In this document: one piece after another, positions 27,901-35,505 of the stretch
How the letters are laid out: every line of letters begins with the position of its first letter
Numbering within the stretch: position 1 is the stretch's first letter
Assembly (NCBI RefSeq): GCF_043641665.1
Contig: NC_092185.1
Location: forward strand, 27,371,135 to 27,435,134
Length of the DNA stretch: 64,000 nucleotides
Origin: Enoplosus armatus
Lineage: Eukaryota; Chordata; Actinopteri; Centrarchiformes; Enoplosidae
Direction of reading: 5' to 3'
The notes under the pieces: model-generated
Told to the model about the DNA's origin: nothing
The model's input: the letters and a program-made list of their open reading frames with translations, nothing else
The model's database searches: none
Position numbers and translations under genes: made by a program

Positions 27901-28820
27901 CAGATTGGGAGTGAGAGACTCATAACGAGGCTTTCAAATTAGTTATAATCTAGTTTAGGTCTAGAGTTCATCAACAGGCTTGAGTCAAAGATGGCTGCAA
28001 CTCCACCTCCTCGGCCAGTGCCTCGAGGGATGTGAGTATTAGTATGACTGGGCGGAGTGGATTCATTCAGGCTGACATACTCTTCATGACACAGCCAGGT
28101 TTCTGTCAGACACAGTAGATCAATATGATTCTCTGATATTAGCTCGTTTACTAATACAGCTTTAGATGACAGAGATCTGATATTTAACAGTCCGCACTTA
28201 ATTTTCCTATTGTTTTGGCCTATAGCAGTAGTGGTCTTAATTTTTATTAAGTTTTTATTAATGACTCCTCTCCTGTTTAACTTTGGTTGAATTAATTTAA
28301 GTGGTCGGGGGGCAGACACAGTCATTATGGGGTTTTGGGTGGGTAACTTCCTTTCATTATTATCTATTATTATCTATGATCAGGCCCATCACAGCTGTGT
28401 AGTCCGGAAACTTGATGATGGCGTTGGAGTTGAAAGTGACTACACAGTCGTGTACCACCTGGGGTCTGCTCATCAGGAAGTCAAGGATCCACATGCACAG
28501 TGAGGTGTTTAATCTCAAGTCCTTGAACTTTGTTGAATAATGAAAAATGGCTTCATTGGAAATGGCTTATCACAGCTGAAATCTGTGAAAAAACACTTGA
28601 AGCGAAAGCATTCCAGAGCTCTTTGGCAAGATGGCAGAGCAAGACAGCACCGCAATTGCGTCACACCAACTCACGTTATGCAAATCAACGTATTTCCATA
28701 ATCCATTACTTTGATGAGTCGCCCCAGCCCTATCACAGATACAGATTGATAGAGTGACAAGTTAAAGGAAAAACATGAATATGTGGAAAACCACAACGAA
28801 TGCATCCGTTTTCATTTTGG

Positions 28821-28871
<51 letters not shown>

Positions 28872-30063
28872 TGGCTGTGATACAGTTGGTTACATGTGCG
28901 GGGTTGGCCCCTCACCACATGAGTGAACAAAGAGAGGCCTACATGTAAAAATGAAAGCCTAAATCTCACCACGTGGAGAAACAAAGGACATGCTGACAGA
29001 TCTCGCAAAATCACACCTGATTTGATTTGATTTGAATCCAAATCAACGGATTTCATTGAATGGGACCCACTGGAACTCAGGGGAGTTCCATGATGTCACC
29101 AAAAATGATCAGCCGCACACCTTTCCACAGCGCCTTTCCAACTGCAACATCCCTGGTTCATGTGTGGCTAAGGACCTTTGTTACATGTCATTCTCCATCT
29201 TCCTTTCTCCCCTCAGTTCCCGTCATCTCTATACTTTCAACTGTCTAATAAAGTCATAAAAGAATCCAAGCACTGGGCCCATTTGCAAACAGTGGACAAG
29301 TGACTGTCGGCACAGTGGAAAGTCTAGGTGTAGCGATATAAACAGGACAGAATTTGTAGACCACTTGAAACCCAGACTGGTTTTACAGGCTGCTAGACAT
29401 AGATTTCAGGTTGGTTTTATAAAAATGTTAGAAACACAACTCTTTGAATGCATTCATCCAAAGACCTTTCTGATGCAATTTAATATTGCAGCACTTTGTT
29501 TGAAGCACACAGAAGCTTTCATGTTCAATAGGAAATATACAGTATAATTGTCTTCAGTAACAGTGGTAGTACCTCAGGGTGTATACTGTCTCTGAAATTG
29601 ACATCACTGTCCAGACTTTCTCGTAGCCCTCCGCTGAACATTGCCTCAAAATAACAACTGCACGCTGCCAAGACAGCCCTGCAAGACACAAACACAGCTT
29701 TTTGTCAGTGACCAAAAATGTCAAGGTCATAGATCCAGAGGTTATAAAGATGAAAGCACAAAGAGAATGTAAAAACTCTCTAGAAAAGTTTGTTGTTGTT
29801 GCTCTCTGTTGTGGTAGTGGGATGATTGTGTCTGTTGAAAGTTACCAGTAAAATGTTCAAATGTTGTCAGCGTATGTTTACCTGTGGCATGGGAAGGAGC
29901 GATCCCCAGCCCACAGAGTGACATCAGTGAACATGCACTGTTTCCTCATTGTGTTCAGGTGGGTCAGGACACTGTCAGGATGTGAAGGCTTGTGGAACAG
30001 TGAGATGTTCATGGAGCCTGTGCTGGTGCGGGATTTACGATTCTCATGAACAGTCACCGACAT
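14949..30063 (-). CDS. klhl25: klhl25, BTB-BACK-Kelch protein (10 coding exons, complete)
   Basis: Kelch-like 25 (ENC2), a predicted substrate receptor of CUL3-RING ubiquitin ligase; in mammals it is reported to target hypophosphorylated 4E-BP1 and ATP-citrate lyase (family knowledge). Joining exons 30063-29882, 29678-29573, 23593-23348, 22371-22282, 21938-21775, 21295-21148, 18782-18586, 16314-16209, 15919-15776 and 15335-14949 gives 1,770 nt with no frame break and 589 residues plus stop. The N-terminus ([12 protein letters not shown]) and C-terminus (STWKHLPA) match the ENC1/KLHL25 pair; [10 protein letters not shown] and [19 protein letters not shown] favour KLHL25 over ENC1. Approximate layout: BTB 40-150, BACK 155-260, six Kelch repeats 290-585. 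All introns are GT-AG. Odd points: many introns in a frame that is, as I recall, uninterrupted in mammals, and Cys69 where the family has Arg in SRYFEAMF. The gene identity is near certain; the 5' noncoding exon is not identified. Confidence 0.96.
15776..15919 (-). CDS. klhl25: klhl25 coding exon 9 (Kelch, residues 414-461)
   Basis: 48 codons between acceptor ccag|GT and donor AAG|GTTCGT, encoding [38 protein letters not shown] and TIHRDKASK. The donor is weak but the reading frame and homology fit exactly. Confidence 0.94.
16209..16314 (-). CDS. klhl25: klhl25 coding exon 8 (Kelch, residues 378-413)
   Basis: After acceptor ctccag|GT the exon reads [20 protein letters not shown] and [11 protein letters not shown]. 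The donor is CAG|GTCAGA. Length is 106 nt, with a split Arg at the start and phase 0 at the end. Confidence 0.94.
17635..17754. repeat. Local dispersed repeat, copy B
   Basis: Partner of 14404-14513, inside the klhl25 intron between exons 7 and 8. It has no coding potential I can identify. Confidence 0.8.
17847..17965. repeat. Dispersed repeat, partner near 42.65 kb
   Basis: Shares cattcttccaattattca, tgttgtattatcaaa-type and tttactt-aatg blocks with 42645-42710. Class unknown. Confidence 0.5.
18476..18527. repeat. 52-bp perfect palindrome with (TA)13 centre
   Basis: Arms agtgctggtgggc (18476-18488) and gcccaccagcact (18515-18527) are exact reverse complements around thirteen TA units. The whole block can form a cruciform. 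It sits 59 bp from klhl25 exon 7. Confidence 0.97.
18586..18782 (-). CDS. klhl25: klhl25 coding exon 7 (Kelch, residues 313-378)
   Basis: After acceptor taag|GT it encodes [20 protein letters not shown], the Kelch double-Gly strand [16 protein letters not shown] and [13 protein letters not shown]; Arg378 is split. The donor is CAG|GTGAGT. The upstream intron (18783-21147) contains the DIRS-like element. Confidence 0.95.
18911..20095 (+). mobile_element. DIRS-like tyrosine-recombinase retroelement remnant with inverted repeats
   Basis: Inverted arms at 18911-18957 and 20050-20095 share ctacaaaagggatgatgc and atcagctcattcaaaa. Between them, plus-strand reading frames give [48 protein letters not shown] and [17 protein letters not shown]. 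The R-x-H-x-x-R spacing is that of DIRS tyrosine recombinases. The terminal Tyr region is unrecognisable, frames are broken, and no gag or reverse transcriptase is left, so it is an internally deleted relic. It lies in the intron between klhl25 exons 6 and 7. Confidence 0.75.
19210..19920 (+). pseudogene. Broken DIRS tyrosine recombinase
   Basis: At least two reading frames (19210-19488 and 19522-19920) must be joined to follow the recombinase. Recognisable parts are the core [15 protein letters not shown], the RLSNWIV block and the [13 protein letters not shown] active-site region. The final segment with the catalytic Tyr is not conserved. The protein would integrate circular DIRS DNA if intact. 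Confidence 0.7.
20285..20355. repeat. Short repeat with ggccaaaa/ccggcca motifs
   Basis: Words tggctggccaaaatattc and aaccggccat recur in related form at 41895-41965. Possibly two relics of one DNA element; weak. Confidence 0.35.
21148..21295 (-). CDS. klhl25: klhl25 coding exon 6 (BACK-Kelch linker and first Kelch blade, residues 263-312)
   Basis: The acceptor ctgcag|GT completes Arg263; the exon reads [20 protein letters not shown], then [18 protein letters not shown] and FMCDKIYQ. The donor is CAG|GTGACA. The [14 protein letters not shown] stretch distinguishes KLHL25 from ENC1. Confidence 0.95.
21775..21938 (-). CDS. klhl25: klhl25 coding exon 5 (BACK domain, residues 209-263)
   Basis: After acceptor ggcag|GT it encodes [35 protein letters not shown] and MADKRS; the next Arg codon is split after AG. 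The donor is CAG|GTAGGC. Length is 164 nt. Confidence 0.95.
22282..22371 (-). CDS. klhl25: klhl25 coding exon 4 (BACK domain, residues 179-208)
   Basis: A 90-nt exon (30 codons) between acceptor tttag|GT and donor CAG|GTGAGT. It encodes [15 protein letters not shown] through [10 protein letters not shown], matching the KLHL25 BACK segment. Both ends are phase 0. Confidence 0.94.
23348..23593 (-). CDS. klhl25: klhl25 coding exon 3 (BTB end and BACK start, residues 97-178)
   Basis: The acceptor cttccag|GT is followed by [20 protein letters not shown], then [14 protein letters not shown] and [14 protein letters not shown]. The donor is ACG|GTGAAG; reading on in frame would give an alien tail, while splicing to the next exon gives the expected VRESEDF. 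It is separated from exon 2 by a 5,979-nt intron packed with LINE sequence. Confidence 0.95.
23735..23815 (+). mobile_element. Isolated LINE 3' tail
   Basis: The sequence gtttccccgctgagggatca followed by ataaaggattatcttatct is the typical 3' terminus of CR1/Rex-group LINEs (gggatcaataaag plus a short tandem tail). No coding part is attached. Confidence 0.6.
23830..23968 (-). mobile_element. CR1-like LINE, 3' piece (host of two L2 insertions)
   Basis: The minus strand reads [20 protein letters not shown], the C-terminal end of a CR1/Rex1-like ORF2, then the 3' flank. It continues the element whose earlier parts are at 24166-24590 and 28372-28530. Confidence 0.7.
23971..24165 (-). mobile_element. 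5'-truncated L2 LINE 3' end inserted in CR1
   Basis: The minus strand matches the final 190 bp of the L2 copy ending at 24591 (gcctcttaaaaggaagtttt, agacctgctctg, gagatgacttttgttgtg, ttatataaa-type end). It interrupts the CR1 reading frame between NHPDNYY and GRRYW. Confidence 0.85.
24166..24590 (-). mobile_element. CR1-like LINE, middle piece
   Basis: The minus strand reads [32 protein letters not shown], then after stops [19 protein letters not shown] and PNHPDN. This is the post-palm region of a CR1/Rex1-like reverse transcriptase. It is interrupted on its 5' side by the L2 copy at 24591-28348. Confidence 0.85.
24841..24930. repeat. (GA)n and (AGAC)n microsatellites in L2 3'UTR
   Basis: Runs of GA (24841-24867) and AGAC (from 24897) lie in the L2 3'UTR. 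The position within the element suggests they are part of the mobile unit or expanded after insertion. Confidence 0.9.
25306..28325 (-). pseudogene. L2 ORF2, endonuclease-reverse transcriptase (one stop, one 11-bp duplication)
   Basis: Encodes APE endonuclease ([26 protein letters not shown]) then reverse transcriptase ([52 protein letters not shown]) and the C-terminal [17 protein letters not shown] and APLLWNRLP blocks. Two lesions: a TAA at 27939-27941 where the other copy has Ser, and a tandem 11-mer (aactctattct, 25586-25607) that shifts frame 90 residues before the end. The copy at 63.5 kb has the 11-mer once. Otherwise intact, so a young copy. Confidence 0.92.
28372..28530 (-). mobile_element. 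CR1-like LINE, upstream piece
   Basis: The minus strand reads [31 protein letters not shown] and [16 protein letters not shown]. The FPDYT is a decayed FADDT catalytic motif and LSPLLF is deleted. It continues after the L2 insertion at 24590. Confidence 0.8.
28825..28870. repeat. (TG)23 microsatellite
   Basis: Uninterrupted TG dinucleotides in the klhl25 intron between exons 2 and 3. Confidence 0.97.
29130..29275 (+). repeat. 3' end of a dispersed fish repeat
   Basis: Contains aaggacctttgttacatgtc, cattctcc-type, tctcccctcagttcc and ctaataaagtcataaaa, which resembles the common fish repeat ending in gcatgtcattcc...ataaaggc. Class and 5' end are not determined. Confidence 0.45.
29573..29678 (-). 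CDS. klhl25: klhl25 coding exon 2 (BTB domain, residues 61-96)
   Basis: This 106-nt exon was missed by simple ORF calling because it has no internal start. The acceptor ttgcag|GG completes the split Arg codon, and the exon then reads [20 protein letters not shown] and on to SIHPE. The donor is GAG|GTACTA. Residue 69 is Cys (TGT) where ENC1 and KLHL25 have Arg, consistent with a CpG transition. The intron before it is only 203 nt. Confidence 0.93.
29882..30063 (-). CDS. klhl25: klhl25 coding exon 1 (residues 1-61, start codon)
   Basis: Begins at ATG (plus-strand cat at 30061-30063) and encodes the family N-terminus through GDRSFPCH; the last Arg codon is split after AG. The donor is CAG|GTAAAC. 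A likely 5'UTR acceptor lies 50 nt upstream of the ATG (AG at 30114-30115, preceded by a long T-rich tract), so at least one noncoding exon should exist further upstream. Confidence 0.95.
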
Positions 30064-30113
30064 GGCGGCTTCGTTTGGCACCTCCAGGAAGTCACTTGGA
30101 ACAATTTCTCCAA

Positions 30114-31124
30114 CTGTTCAATAACAACATGGACAAAAAAAAAGGAAAATAAGTCACACTGTTGGATCAACAGCAATTATACCTTATGTATGAATGTATA
30201 CATTTCAGATGTGGTCAACAAGCACACCACATTAACTTGCATGATTAAACCTGGAAATTAAAGGGTGTAATCCCAACAACACACACAACAATAACAGTAA
30301 AAGAAGCTGAGCTCTGAGACTAAAGGTGTCCTGTACCCCTTTGTGAGAGACACCATGAATTCTCAAACTCCAAGCAAGACGGAACAAACACAAGAAGAAG
30401 AAACACTCACAACTGTCTGACCTCTTTATTTCTCTTTTCCATCTTCCCAAATCTCTCCTCTTCTCTGTTTTTGGCTTGTACTAACTCTTTCCTATACCGC
30501 CTTTGAATCTAGTTTGACTCTCCATCTACTTTCTTCTTTACTATTACTAAACTTTTTTTAAATCTAGAATGGAATTCTTTGTCTTTTCATCTCTTCAACA
30601 TTTCTCATCTCAGTATCCAGGATTCATCATCAGTTTCTACGAATCCTAGGACACCAGAGACCTGTGAATGAATTTCCCTATGTGGACATTAAAGAACATC
30701 TATATATCTAAATTGAATGGTATTTGAATGGTATTTGTAGGCAGTAAACTTTTACACTATTGAATTCAGCTGGAGATACAGTATACCAACTTCAAGCAAG
30801 ACAATGTCATGTTCATTCACACAGTATGATGAAATTAAAACACCCTTCTAGTTTTGAAGATGTAAAAAAGTTAGTTAAGTTACTGTACAATTAATTTACT
30901 CACTAATTTTTATGTATGAATTATTTAAGGCCCTTATATTAAGATTACTTTCAGGTTATAATTTGTTTTGTCTATGATTGTTTAACACCTACGGATACAC
31001 ACTCTATTCACAAAAGAAAAAAAATATTGCCTCATAATTACAACTTCCATATCTCATAATTATGAGAGAAAATCTCCAATTACAATCAGGTGTTACACCA
31101 TGGCCTGATTAAGATATTCAGCTG
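30114..31124. other. klhl25 upstream (5'UTR intron or flank)
   Basis: No exon recognised. Contains a 16-bp palindrome tctcataattatgaga near 31050, related to cataattatgag words near 33.1 kb beyond the Tc1 copy. Confidence 0.4.
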
Positions 31125-32685
31125 TATTGCTCAAAAAAATTAAAGGAACACTTTTTAATCAGAGTATAGCATCAAGTTAATTAAACTTCTGGGATATTGA
31201 TCTGGTCAGTTAAGTTGCAGAGGGGGTTGTTAATCAGTTTCAGCTGCTTTGGTGTTAATGAAATTAACAACAGGTGCACTAGAGGGGCAACAATGAGACG
31301 ACCCCCAAAACAGGAATGGTTTTCCAGGTGGAGGCCACTGACATTTTTCCCTCCTCATCTTTTCTGACTATTTTTCACTAGTTTTGCATTTGGCTAGGGT
31401 CATTGTCACTACTGGTAACATCAGGCGATACCTAGACCCTACAGAGGTTGCACAGGCAGTCCAACTCCTCCAGGATGGCACATCAATACGTGCCATTGCC
31501 AGAAGGTTTGCTGTATCTCCCAGCACAGTCTCAAGAGCATGGAGGAGATTCCAGGAGACAGGCAGTTACTCTAGGAGAGCTGGACAGGGCCGCAGAAGGT
31601 CCTTAACCCATCAGCAGGACCGGTAGGAACAGGAACAGGATGAGCACTGCCAGAGCCCTACAAAATGACCTCCAGCAGGCCACTGGTGTGAATGTCTCTG
31701 ACCAAACAATCAGAAACAGACTTCATGAGGGTGGCCTGAGGGCCCGACGTTCTCTAGTGGGCCCTGTGCTCACTGCCCGGCACCGTGGAGTTCGATTGGC
31801 ATTTGCCATAGAACACCAGAATTGGCAAGTCCCCCACTGGCGCCCTGTGCTTTTCACAGATGAGAGCAGGTTCACCCTGAGCACATGTGACAGACGTGAA
31901 AGGGTCTGGAGAAGCCGTGGAGAACATTATGCTGCCTGTAACATCCTTCAGCATGACCGCTTTGGTGGTGGCTCAGTGGTGGTCTGGGGAGGCATATCCA
32001 TGGAGGGACGCACAGACCTCTACAGGCTAGACAACGGCACCCTGACTGCCATTAAGTATCGGGATGAAATCCTTGGACCCATTGTCAGGCCCTACACTGA
32101 TGTAGTGGGTCCTGGGTTCCTCCTGGTGCATGACAATGCCCGGCCTCATGTGGCGAGTATGCAGGCAGTTCCTGGAGGAGGAAGGAATTGATACCATTGA
32201 CTGGCCCCCACGCTCGCCTGACCTGAATCCAATAGAACACCTCTGGGACATTATGTTTCGGTCCATCCAACGCCGCCAGGTTGCACCTCAGACTGTCCAG
32301 GAGCTCAGTGATGCCCTGGTCCAGATCTGGGAGGAGATACCCCAGGACACCATCCGTAATCTCATAAGGAGCATGCCCCGACGTTGTCAGGCATGCTTAC
32401 AAGCACGTGGGGGCAATACACAGTACTGACTACCATTCTGAGTTGCTGCAATGGAATTTCAGCAAAATGGATTAGCCTGCCGCATAATTTTTTCACTTTG
32501 ATTTTCGAGTGTCTTTGAATTCAGCCCTCTGTAGGTTGATAATTTTCATTTCCATCAAACGATGTGGCATCCTTTCGTTCCTAACACATTACACAGTCCA
32601 TATCAGTATAGATATCCTGCATGATTTTTTCCCCATTGAGATCTGATGTGTTTTCAAAGTGTTCCTTTAATTTTTTTGAGCAGTG
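31125..32685 (+). mobile_element. Tc1/mariner transposon with both terminal inverted repeats
   Basis: Left end tattgctcaaaaaaatt then aaaggaacactttt; right end aaagtgttcctttaa then tttttttgagcagtg, reverse complements apart from a few changes at the outermost left bases. The right flank keeps the TA target; the left is TG. The 1,561-bp length suits Tc1. The transposase is broken in three pieces. It lies about 1 kb upstream of klhl25 exon 1. Confidence 0.95.
31384..32429 (+). pseudogene. Tc1 transposase, frameshifted
   Basis: Three reading frames make one DD34E transposase: the helix-turn-helix half (31384-31626, with AQAVQLLQDGTSIRAIARRF and SPSTVSRAWRRF), the first catalytic Asp (LFTDESRF) in 31640-32191, and the second Asp (VHDNARPH) followed after a shift near 32155 by NPIEHLW in 32130-32429. 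A stop and small deletion near 31624 and a 2-nt-type shift near 32155 inactivate it. Nuclear DNA cut-and-paste enzyme when intact. Confidence 0.93.
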
Positions 32686-32687
32686 TA

Positions 32688-35494
32688 TTTAGATAGGAGG
32701 TCACAAATGTTGATAGCAGTGATGTATTTCTGATGTATAACTTTGTATAAATGAAACATCCTGTAGTGATTTTGCGGCTTCTAAACAAACAGAGCGACTC
32801 TGAACAGAGTGATTTAATCCACCTGTACAATTCCAACAATTTTAGGTGTCTGCACAGTGATATACTAATTGTTCTGCTTGTGCTGATAGGTGATTCACTC
32901 AAGGCATAGAATATCACAATAATAATAATACCATCCACATTACTCTGTGACATAATATCTCCCAATGTCTCAAATCAAGAAGAAGATACAAGCAAATGAA
33001 ATCAGGTAACGCTATCATGCCTCTATCTTCTCAAATAGCGATGACTGATAACCACCCCTTTTCTCATAATTACACGGTTCAAATCTATTCATTAATTCTT
33101 ATTATCTCAGAAGAAGAATTAATTACGAGATATTTTCATAATTATGAGGTTGTAGCTCATTATTACAAGATACAGTCTCTATTTTTCCTTTGGTGAATGC
33201 AATGTGCTTCTATAAACATCCCTATTCATCCTCCCCTTCTGCTATCTGTGTGTTACCGTTTTTCAAAATAACTACACCTAACTATAAACCTAAATCATGG
33301 CAGTCCACCACTGCTTAATTAATACCAATCATTCATATCAGGTTGTGTTGTTCATTACATCCCACAATTCTAAAGTCCTGGATGTCCTAATACTGGTTTG
33401 AAATCAGCCCTATTACAGAGTCCTTCATTAATATATTCATATGTTTCACCACAGCACTTACACCCTTCAGGCCAGCAGATCCTTACAATAGATCAGCAAT
33501 ATGCACATCCAATTCCTTGGAGATGTTACTGGCCTGGTTCAATTGGGTGGTATTTAGTATTACCAGTTGTGAAATCTACCAGTTAAAAATGAGAAAATCT
33601 GATTTTACAGCAAAAACTAAATGGACTAAATGGAAGTATTAAGACAACAGTATAAGCAGACCATACCAACTAAAGTCATGCAGCATTCTCCCACATCCAT
33701 GGTAAAAGAAACTATAGGAGACACGGTGACATGTTGTTACACATCTTCACAGGCAGATGAATTAACGCACACTTTAACTACACACCATGGATTGAAGAAA
33801 TGCTGTTTCAGCAGCCTCAACACTGCTTTTGTTTGGGTCCGTGAGTGTGTGTGAACGTGCACGTGTATCCATCTACATTTGCTGACATGCTGTTTTAGAC
33901 CAGAGCCACAATAGATCAGTCACAGAGTGTTTGGTGTTTAGTGTGTGTGTTTCACAGATCACAATGCAGGCTTGACAAGAACCTCAACGTGACTGGATTG
34001 TGTTGTATTAACAACAAAAGATGAGATGCATGAGCACATGCACATTCACACAGTTCACTGTGGGCAGGCACACACACACATACACACACACACACACACA
34101 CAAAATGTTGTTGATGGCAGACAAGACGATGCTCAGTGTGCATGTCTGTGTGTGAGTATATGGAAGTATACAGAGTATATAGAGAGCAGCAACTCCCTTT
34201 ATTAGTTGCATGGCCTACCAGAGGAGGAGCTGGTAAATAGTAACAATTCTGACGCATCACAGAACCAATCATCTTTTAACGTTTGTCGTTACCTAAGAAA
34301 GAAGGACGAGCAGCTCTTGCCGGTATCAAGCTGTATCTAGAGGTAGGCACTATGAATGGTTAGAGCTTTGAGAGGAGGTCAGTCAGAACTGACAGCGATC
34401 CTTATGGACAGTTAGTGGTCTGTGGTAGTTTCCTAACACGTGTACTTTATGTAACTATATGTAGTTACACAACAGAGAGTAACATTACACATCATCTTCG
34501 TATTCAAGTGATCCATAGTGAATTGTGATGCACAGTGTTTGTGTGTTAAATAACAATACAAAGCCTTTATTAATACTATTTTCATACACAAACCCTGATA
34601 AAAAGCCAAAGTTTTACACACATTCAACCCATTCACATCAGACTGCTCTTGCAGATAAGAGGTGATGATCACCTTTCAAACACACACCAGTCGGAAACAT
34701 TAGTTCCACACACATAATAAACCACAGAGAAGTAAAGTGTCTGTTGTTTCCCTGCTCCCACTCTCCCTCTGTCTTTATCTTGGTCTTCTGTACAGTAGCT
34801 TAGTCTTATAGTTGGTTAGAAAACTTAATTTAAACACCAATTCCACATAACATGGCTATTGTTGCCAGATTGCTTATGCCCTACAAGTTTTTTTATTTAC
34901 AAGGATCTGTGCCCATATAGTGCCCTTAAACATACCAAATTTAGTTGAATGACACTGAACCAGGAACTAAGGTAAAAAAAAAATGCCCAGACAGCAGCAT
35001 TTCAGTTTAAAGTTCATCCTCCTTGAGAACAGGCCAAAGGTTAGCCAGTGCATCAATGCCCATGTTTACTACTGTTGGTGTGACAGTAGGCTTATTTTTC
35101 TGGGTAATTTGAAAGTAAAATATTAGAAAAATCCTCTCAAAACTAATACAGTTAAAATAGTTAAAATCCTTCTGAGCTGAAACAATACTAAATTGTAGAT
35201 AAATAACACTGATAGGCATCATTGTCTGAGAGGGATCATGCTCCGGTTCTCTTTACAGGAAGTAAATGCTCACATGCTCATACATACATACATACATAAA
35301 TACATATAAAACAGAACAGTTAGGGCTTCAACTAATGTTATAAAATGTCAGTTAATACTGAAAAATGGCGACGTCTTCGAATATCTTGTTGCGTCAAACC
35401 AACAGTACAAAACTATATTACAACCATATGAAAGAGACATAACGAGCAAATCCCCACATGTGAGCAGCTCAATTTTATCATTTTTTATATTGTT
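32688..35494. other. Intergenic, no gene recognised
   Basis: No conserved exon. Holds a (CA)n microsatellite at 34068-34102, an (ATAC)n run near 35280, and a CCAAT pentamer at about 34265 with a TGCGTCA-like word next to it, a weak alternative site for a minus-strand promoter. Confidence 0.35.
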
Positions 35495-35505
35495 TATAAT
35501 CCAAG

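Larger units (their letters stand above)
24591..28348 (-). mobile_element. L2 LINE, copy 1 (nearly full ORF2, complete 3' end)
   Basis: A non-LTR retrotransposon of the L2 clade. It ends on the minus strand with a tggcgctatataaataaaa-type tail and four TTCAA units (24591-24610). The 3'UTR includes (GA)n and (AGAC)n tracts at 24841-24930. ORF2 occupies 25306-28325. The 5' end is truncated just before ORF2, followed by short attatctatt repeats. It lies in the 6-kb klhl25 intron in the same orientation as the gene, inserted in an older CR1-like LINE. Confidence 0.92.

Noticed and set aside
28733..29056. 107-codon minus-strand ORF with a His-Thr run
   Set aside because: Read-through of the (TG)23 microsatellite; not a gene.
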